Source: Rhodoferax sp.
GTDB taxonomy: Bacteria > Pseudomonadota > Gammaproteobacteria > Burkholderiales > Burkholderiaceae_C
Reading direction: 5' to 3'
Length of the DNA: 11,195 bases
Assembly (NCBI GenBank): GCA_021731215.1
Contig: JAKFXU010000495.1
Coordinates: forward strand, 1 to 11,195
Positions 7,363-11,195 of this stretch are shown here, one piece after another. How positions within the stretch are numbered: the first letter of the stretch is position 1; the number at the start of each line of letters is the position of its first letter. The notes beneath the pieces were generated by a model that worked only from the letters and a program-made list of their open reading frames with translations, searched no databases and was not told the origin of the DNA. Made by a program: the position numbers and the translations under genes.

Positions 7363-8664
7363 ATGCCCGGCTACTCAGACCCCGGCTTTGACACTCTGGC
7401 GCTGCACGCCGGTGCCGCGCCCGACCCGGCCACCGGCGCGCGCGCCGTGCCGATTCACCTCACCACCTCGTTCGTATTCGAGTCCAGCGACCACGCCGCC
7501 GCCCTGTTCAACCTGGAGCGCGCTGGCCACGTCTACTCGCGCATCAGCAACCCGACCAATGCGGTGCTGGAGCAGCGGGTTTCGGCGCTGGAAGGCGGCA
7601 TCGGTGCCATCAGCACCGCCAGCGGCCAGGCCGCCTTGCACCTGAGCGTGGCCACGCTGATGGGCGCGGGCTCGCATATCGTGGCCTCTACCGCCCTCTA
7701 CGGTGGCTCGCAAAACCTGCTGCATTACACACTGCGCCGCTTTGGCATCGAAACCACGTTTGTGAAACCGGGCGATATTGACGGCTGGCGCGCCGCCGTG
7801 CGCCCCAACACCAAGCTGTTTTTTGGCGAGACCGTGGGCAACCCCGGCCTGGATGTGCTCGACATTGCCACCGTCAGCGCGATCGCGCACGAGGCCGGTG
7901 TGCCGCTGCTGGTGGACTCGACGCTGACCACGCCCTGGCTGATCAAACCGTTCGAGCACGGCGCTGATCTGGTCTACCACTCGGCCACCAAGTTCCTGAG
8001 CGGGCACGGCACCGTGATCGGCGGCATCGTGGTGGACGGCGGCAGTTTTGACTGGGACAAGTCCGGCAAATTCCCGGAACTCACCACACCGTATGACGGC
8101 TTCCACAACATGGTGTTCACGGAAGAATCAACGATCGGCGCCTTCTTGCTGCGCGCGCGGCGCGAGGGCCTGCGCGATTTCGGTGCTGCCTTAAGCCCGC
8201 ACTCGGCCTGGCTGATTCTGCAGGGCATCGAAACCCTGTCGCTGCGCATGGAGCGCCACATGAGCAACACGCAAAAAGTGGTCGAATTTCTGGCCAGCCA
8301 GCCTTTTGTGGCGCGCGTCGGGCATCCGCTATTGGCGTCCCACCCGAGCCATGCGCTGGCGCAAAAGCTGCTGCCGCGCGGCGCCGGTTCGGTGTTCAGC
8401 TTTGACCTCAAGGGCAGCCGCGCGCAGGGTAAGAAATTTGTGGAAAGCCTGCAGATTTTCAGCCATCTGGCCAATGTGGGCGACTGCCGCAGCCTGGTGA
8501 TTCACCCGGCCAGCACCACCCATTTCCGCATGAGCGACGAGGCTTTGGCCAGTGGCGGCATCACGCAGGGCACGATCCGGCTGTCGATCGGACTGGAGGA
8601 CCCGGACGATTTGATTGCCGACCTCAAACGCGCTTTGAAAACCGCAGAAAAGGCAGGGGCATGA
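7363..8664 (+). CDS. metY: O-acetylhomoserine sulfhydrylase (aminocarboxypropyltransferase), MetY type
   Basis: A PLP enzyme that joins O-acetylhomoserine with sulfide to give homocysteine, the direct sulfhydrylation route to methionine. The protein is 433 residues, the usual MetY length and longer than the ~400 of MetZ or MetB. GFDTLALHAG at 8-17 and AVPIHLTTSF at 28-37 are the family N terminus. YSRISNPT at 58-65 holds phosphate-binding Tyr/Arg. Asp185 in PLLVDST contacts the pyridine nitrogen. The PLP lysine is K210 in HSATKFLSGHG. DCRSLVIHPASTTH near 380 and the GIRLS-like GTIRLSIGLED near the end complete the Cys/Met-metabolism fold. AAAGGA lies 5 bases before the ATG. The leader at 7319-7348 can form a small imperfect hairpin, but no known riboswitch is recognised. 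The stop overlaps the next start as ATGA. MetZ using O-succinylhomoserine cannot be excluded from sequence alone. Confidence 0.93.
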   Translation: MPGYSDPGFDTLALHAGAAPDPATGARAVPIHLTTSFVFESSDHAAALFNLERAGHVYSRISNPTNAVLEQRVSALEGGIGAISTASGQAALHLSVATLMGAGSHIVASTALYGGSQNLLHYTLRRFGIETTFVKPGDIDGWRAAVRPNTKLFFGETVGNPGLDVLDIATVSAIAHEAGVPLLVDSTLTTPWLIKPFEHGADLVYHSATKFLSGHGTVIGGIVVDGGSFDWDKSGKFPELTTPYDGFHNMVFTEESTIGAFLLRARREGLRDFGAALSPHSAWLILQGIETLSLRMERHMSNTQKVVEFLASQPFVARVGHPLLASHPSHALAQKLLPRGAGSVFSFDLKGSRAQGKKFVESLQIFSHLANVGDCRSLVIHPASTTHFRMSDEALASGGITQGTIRLSIGLEDPDDLIADLKRALKTAEKAGA

Positions 8665-9470
8665 TGGAACTCCTCGTCAATGGCCACAGCACCTACTGCT
8701 ACACCGGCGGCAAGCTTTTTGACGCCGCCAAGCCAACCGCCATCTTCATCCATGGCGTCTTGAACGACCACAGCGTCTGGATTCTGCAAACGCGCTACCT
8801 GGCCAACCACGGCTGGAACGTACTGGCGGTCGATCTGCCCGGCCACTGCCGCAGCGCCGGCGCGCCACCGACCAGCGTCGAAGACGCGGCCGATTTCGTG
8901 GTGGCTCTGATGGATGCGGCGGGCCTGCAACAAGCGGCGCTGGTCGGCCACAGTTTTGGTTCGCTGATCGCGCTAGAGGCCGCCGCGCGGCTGAATGACC
9001 GCGTGAGCCACCTGGTGCTGGTGGGGACGGCTTTCCCCATGAAAGTGTCGCCCGCGCTGCTGGAAGCATCACTGAACGAACCAATGAAGGCGCTGCAGAT
9101 GGTCAACGTGTTCTCCCGCAGCACGCTGGCGCCGCCGCCCTCAGCGCTGGGGCCGGGTACCTGGGTCTACGGCGCGTCCATGGCCCTGGGGCGCCGGGTG
9201 CTGGCCAGCAACCCGAAGGTCAATCTGTTCCACACCGGCTTCAAGGCCTGCGACAGCTACAGCCATGGCGAAGAAGCAATGGCGCAGGTGCAATGTCCTA
9301 CCCTGTTTGTGCTGGGCAGCGTGGATCAGATGACGCCGCCCAAAGCCGCGCAGGGTCTGATGCACAAGGCGCGCCACGCCAAAGTGGTCTACCTGCCCGG
9401 CGGCCACCACCAGATGAACGAGACGCCCGAGCCGATGCTGGCGGCGTTGACCGGGTTTCTGAAGCCGTGA
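8661..9470 (+). CDS. Alpha/beta hydrolase, coupled to metY
   Basis: A 269-residue cytosolic alpha/beta hydrolase with a full triad. Oxyanion motif FIHG is at 29-32, the VDLPGHCRS turn at 57-65, and nucleophile Ser98 in GHSFG (96-100). The acid is Asp222 in LGSVDQMTPP, and the base is probably His249 in GGHHQMNETPE. There is no signal peptide. Substrate cannot be read from the sequence; an esterase, thioesterase or lactonase is possible. It is shorter than, and unlike, the homoserine acetyltransferase MetX, which shares the fold. The ATG overlaps the metY stop as ATGA, and a second ATG follows directly, so translation is probably coupled and the gene co-transcribed with metY. That suggests, without proving, a link to homoserine or sulfur metabolism. 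It converges on the MFS gene with an 8-bp gap. Confidence 0.9.
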   Translation: MMELLVNGHSTYCYTGGKLFDAAKPTAIFIHGVLNDHSVWILQTRYLANHGWNVLAVDLPGHCRSAGAPPTSVEDAADFVVALMDAAGLQQAALVGHSFGSLIALEAAARLNDRVSHLVLVGTAFPMKVSPALLEASLNEPMKALQMVNVFSRSTLAPPPSALGPGTWVYGASMALGRRVLASNPKVNLFHTGFKACDSYSHGEEAMAQVQCPTLFVLGSVDQMTPPKAAQGLMHKARHAKVVYLPGGHHQMNETPEPMLAALTGFLKP

Positions 9471-9478
9471 GGCAACGC

Positions 9479-10735
9479 TCACTTCGATGATGCAACCGGA
9501 CCAGCACGCGACCCGTTCACCCGCTGCACCGGCACCAGGAACCACGCGAAGGCGAGTGCCTGCGTCGCCAGCAGCGCGGCGAACGTGAGCCGGAAGGCCT
9601 CGGCGCGCGCCATGCCGCCAGCGCTGAACGCATCCACAGCGGCACCGATGCCCCATTGCAGGCCGAAGGCACCGACGAAGACCATCAGGTTGAGCGCGGT
9701 ATTGACCCGGCCGGAGATCGCGATCGGAAAGGCCGCCGTCAATTGCGAATAGGCGATGTTGCTGAGACTGAAAGAGAACCCGAGCAAGGGCCACAGCCAG
9801 ACCGGCCGCGCCAGACCCAGGATGATGGCCAGTGCGACCACCAGCGCGAGGCCCACGCCGGCGCTCAGCAGCGTCATCGGCGCGATCTTGCGCTGCGCCA
9901 GCCAACCCGAACAGGTGGCGACGAAGACAAAGCCGGCGAGCATCGCCAAGCCCATCAGGAACAGGACGCCGGCCGCATCCGAACGCGTGGCGCCATTGAC
10001 CTCCATCAGCCAGGGCACCGCCCACAGGCCCTGAATCGCCATGAAGCCGCCGCTGATCAGGCAGCCCTGTGGCGCGAAACGCCAGAAAATGCGGTTGCCG
10101 TAGATCCCGCCGAGGGAACGAATCTGCTGGCCAAAGGACTCCCGCTGGCCGCCCGCCGCCTGGTCAGGCACCGTCAGCAGAAAACCGGCCGCCAGCACCA
10201 GCAGGCCGGCGCAGAGGAAAAACAGGCCGCGCCAGCCCAGCAGCGGCAGCGCGGCCTCGACCGGCATGCTGGCTGACAACGCGCCAAGACCGCCCGCGAC
10301 CATGATGGTCGCTGTCAGCGCGGGCAGGCGCTCGGCCGGGAACCACTGGCTGAAGGCCTTGAAGCTGGCCATCAGGCAGGCCGAGACACCGAGCCCGATC
10401 AGCGCACGTGCCAGCGCCAGCGTCGCCAGCGTCGTTCCGGCGGCGAACAAGGCGCAGCCAGCGGCGGCCACCAGCAGCAGCGCCGCCTCAACCCGGCGCG
10501 GACCGAAGCGGTCGAGCAGCAAACCGAGCGGCAACTGAAAGAGACCGAAGGCGAGCAAGTAGGCGGAGGTCAAGAGGCCCAGCTCGGCCGCCGTGATGCT
10601 GAGCTCTCGCATCAAATCTGGCGCGATCACGGCGTTGACGCTGCGCAGGCCATAAGACAGAAAATAGCCCGCGGCATAGGCCGGCACGAGGCGATACCAG
10701 AGGTGGCGGTAGGGGTTCATCAGCGCAATTGTCAT
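9479..10735 (-). CDS. MFS transporter
   Basis: An inner-membrane major facilitator of 418 residues with about 12 hydrophobic segments, split into two six-helix halves by a polar loop at about 188-212. The motif-A loop GLLLDRFGPRRV at 71-82, between TM2 and TM3, is the clearest family mark. YGLRSVNAVIAPDL at 28-41 and TSAYLLAFGLFQLPLG at 56-71 resemble bacterial anion/organic-acid or sugar-acid permeases, but the substrate cannot be predicted. The start is uncertain: ATG at 10735 or ATG at 10720 (MNPYRHLWYR), neither with a good Shine-Dalgarno; a GTG at 10801 would add an Arg-rich extension with no family likeness. Neighbours do not point to a pathway. It reads toward the hydrolase gene, with no clear terminator in the 8-bp gap. 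Codon use is like that of the rest of the window. Confidence 0.9.
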   Translation of the reverse strand: MTIALMNPYRHLWYRLVPAYAAGYFLSYGLRSVNAVIAPDLMRELSITAAELGLLTSAYLLAFGLFQLPLGLLLDRFGPRRVEAALLLVAAAGCALFAAGTTLATLALARALIGLGVSACLMASFKAFSQWFPAERLPALTATIMVAGGLGALSASMPVEAALPLLGWRGLFFLCAGLLVLAAGFLLTVPDQAAGGQRESFGQQIRSLGGIYGNRIFWRFAPQGCLISGGFMAIQGLWAVPWLMEVNGATRSDAAGVLFLMGLAMLAGFVFVATCSGWLAQRKIAPMTLLSAGVGLALVVALAIILGLARPVWLWPLLGFSFSLSNIAYSQLTAAFPIAISGRVNTALNLMVFVGAFGLQWGIGAAVDAFSAGGMARAEAFRLTFAALLATQALAFAWFLVPVQRVNGSRAGPVASSK

Positions 10736-10846
10736 GGAAACACCGAACTCAATCCGCCGGCGGCGCAAACGCACCCCTGTCAAGCGTGAACAAGCAGCCA
10801 CCTTGCTGGCTGCAGGCGTTCGTCAACGCGCAAGTCGGGCCGCGAC

Positions 10847-10898
10847 TCACTTCGCTCCCCTCGCCCGCGCGCGGGAGATGGGTTGGGGGAGAGGGCGA
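10847..10898. repeat. REP-like GC-rich intergenic palindrome
   Basis: The core CCCGCGCGCGGG at 10864-10875 is a perfect 12-bp palindrome. It extends to two 13-base arms (10857-10869 and 10870-10882) that pair at 11 of 13 positions. The flanks are CTCCCCTCG on one side and GGGTTGGGGGAGAGGGC on the other. On the minus strand it reads like the CCCTCTCCCCCAACCC...CGAGGGGAGC repeats scattered between genes of many proteobacteria. Only one copy is in the window, so its repeat status rests on recollection. Confidence 0.5.
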
Positions 10899-10982
10899 AC
10901 CGGCATGACCTCCATTTTCTGGGGCTTCTTTGAAAGTCATGCCCGATAACCTGGGCGTTTTAAGCTGGCAACGCTAACAATA

Positions 10983-11008
10983 CAAACGGCACCCGCAGGT
11001 GCCGTTTG
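10983..11008 (-). terminator. Rho-independent terminator of the phasin gene
   Basis: An 11-bp perfect stem, CAAACGGCACC (10983-10993) with GGTGCCGTTTG (10998-11008), has a 4-base loop. Read on the minus strand it lies 28 bases after the phasin stop and is followed by TATTGTT, a moderately U-rich tail. The plus strand also has a short T-rich 3' side, but no plus-strand gene ends here. Confidence 0.75.
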
Positions 11009-11036
11009 ATTGTCACGACCCTGAGATCGTTCTGAT

Positions 11037-11195
11037 TTAAGCGACTTTGGCCGCTTTTTTGGCAGCAGCCGTGAAGTTTGACTGAACCGCTTCCACCGCT
11101 TTTTTGGCCGAAGTCTGAGCCGACTCGACTGCATTTTGGCCGGTTACCAGCGCGCTCTTGAAAGCGGCAACAGCGGCTTCGGTGCCGGCTGGAGC
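11037..11195 (-). CDS. Phasin family protein, C-terminal end (5' part outside window)
   Basis: A minus-strand frame is open from the right edge to TAA at 11037-11039, giving the last 52 residues. They read APAGTEAAVAAFKSALVTGQ, then NAVESAQTSAKKAVEAVAQ, then SNFTAAAKKAAKVA. The Ala/Lys/Val-rich amphipathic pattern, with a NAVES...KKAVE...SNF core and a lysine-alanine tail, is typical of the C terminus of betaproteobacterial phasins, the small proteins that coat polyhydroxyalkanoate granules. It has no start in the window, so it is easily missed by ORF finding. A terminator follows. The family call is good; the exact paralogue (PhaP-like or other) cannot be told. Confidence 0.8.
   Translation of the reverse strand, partial: APAGTEAAVAAFKSALVTGQNAVESAQTSAKKAVEAVQSNFTAAAKKAAKVA

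Larger units (their letters stand above)
10736..11036. other. Gene-free stretch upstream of the MFS gene
   Basis: No supported gene lies here; the short frames are arginine/proline-rich shadows. It holds a small hairpin (GCAGCCA at 10794-10800 with TGGCTGC at 10807-10813), a REP-like GC-rich palindrome near 10847-10898, an 8+8 inverted repeat GGCATGAC/GTCATGCC (10902-10909 and 10936-10943) and a strong terminator stem at 10983-11008. The MFS promoter must lie in its left part, but no convincing -35/-10 pair was found. Confidence 0.6.

Noticed and set aside
7375..8106. Minus-strand frame of 243 codons opposite metY
   Set aside because: Antisense shadow of a clearly conserved PLP enzyme; composition is low-complexity and no domain is visible.
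9141..10025. Minus-strand frame of 294 codons overlapping the hydrolase and the MFS gene end
   Set aside because: It crosses two well-supported genes in another frame and has no recognisable domain.
10794..10813. Hairpin GCAGCCA/TGGCTGC as a terminator
   Set aside because: A 7-bp stem with no T run on either side, and no gene ends next to it.
10734..10949. Short plus-strand frame (71 codons) upstream of the MFS gene
   Set aside because: Arg/Ala-rich, runs through the REP-like palindrome, and has no ribosome binding site or homologue that I recognise.

Overview
The window looks like an ordinary stretch of chromosome from a GC-rich betaproteobacterium, most likely Burkholderiales and Comamonadaceae-like. 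The reasons are the protein sequences themselves (HrcA, MetY, the small two-CBS protein ending in a YIRDWP tail, and a phasin), the dynamin-like/mutY neighbourhood, and uniformly GC-rich codon use. Genus cannot be read from the sequence. I see no mobile element, CRISPR array, phage gene or defence system, and no convincing new multi-gene system. The interest lies in gene junctions, start sites and a probable assembly artefact.

Left part (1-2017, + strand): the 3' portion of a dynamin-like protein gene is followed by mutY, whose start codon overlaps the upstream stop. The first 45 bases form a perfect palindrome at the window edge, so the very beginning may be a fold-back artefact.

Region 1992-5474 (- strand): a tight nadK-recN-rapZ unit with gaps of 2 and 4 bases. 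It makes NADP, repairs double-strand breaks and encodes the RNA/nucleotide-binding regulator RapZ. The ends of rapZ and mutY overlap tail to tail by 26 bp. Divergent from nadK is hrcA (+), the heat-shock repressor. Only 28 bp separate the two start codons, and each strand carries a -10-like box that would place the transcript start on the ATG itself.

Region 6532-8664: a tRNA gene with anticodon CAU follows hrcA (elongator Met, or Ile2 with a modified C34). Next is a small two-CBS-domain protein (- strand), divergent from metY, an O-acetylhomoserine sulfhydrylase that makes homocysteine for methionine synthesis. The 141-bp divergent spacer holds an inverted repeat that could be an operator.

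Right part (8661-11195): an alpha/beta hydrolase is translationally coupled to metY through ATGA. It converges, 8 bp away, on a 12-TM MFS transporter gene (- strand). A gene-free stretch follows (10736-11036) with a small hairpin, a REP-like GC-rich palindrome and a strong terminator. The window ends in the 3' end of a phasin gene (- strand), a polyhydroxyalkanoate granule protein cut off by the window edge.
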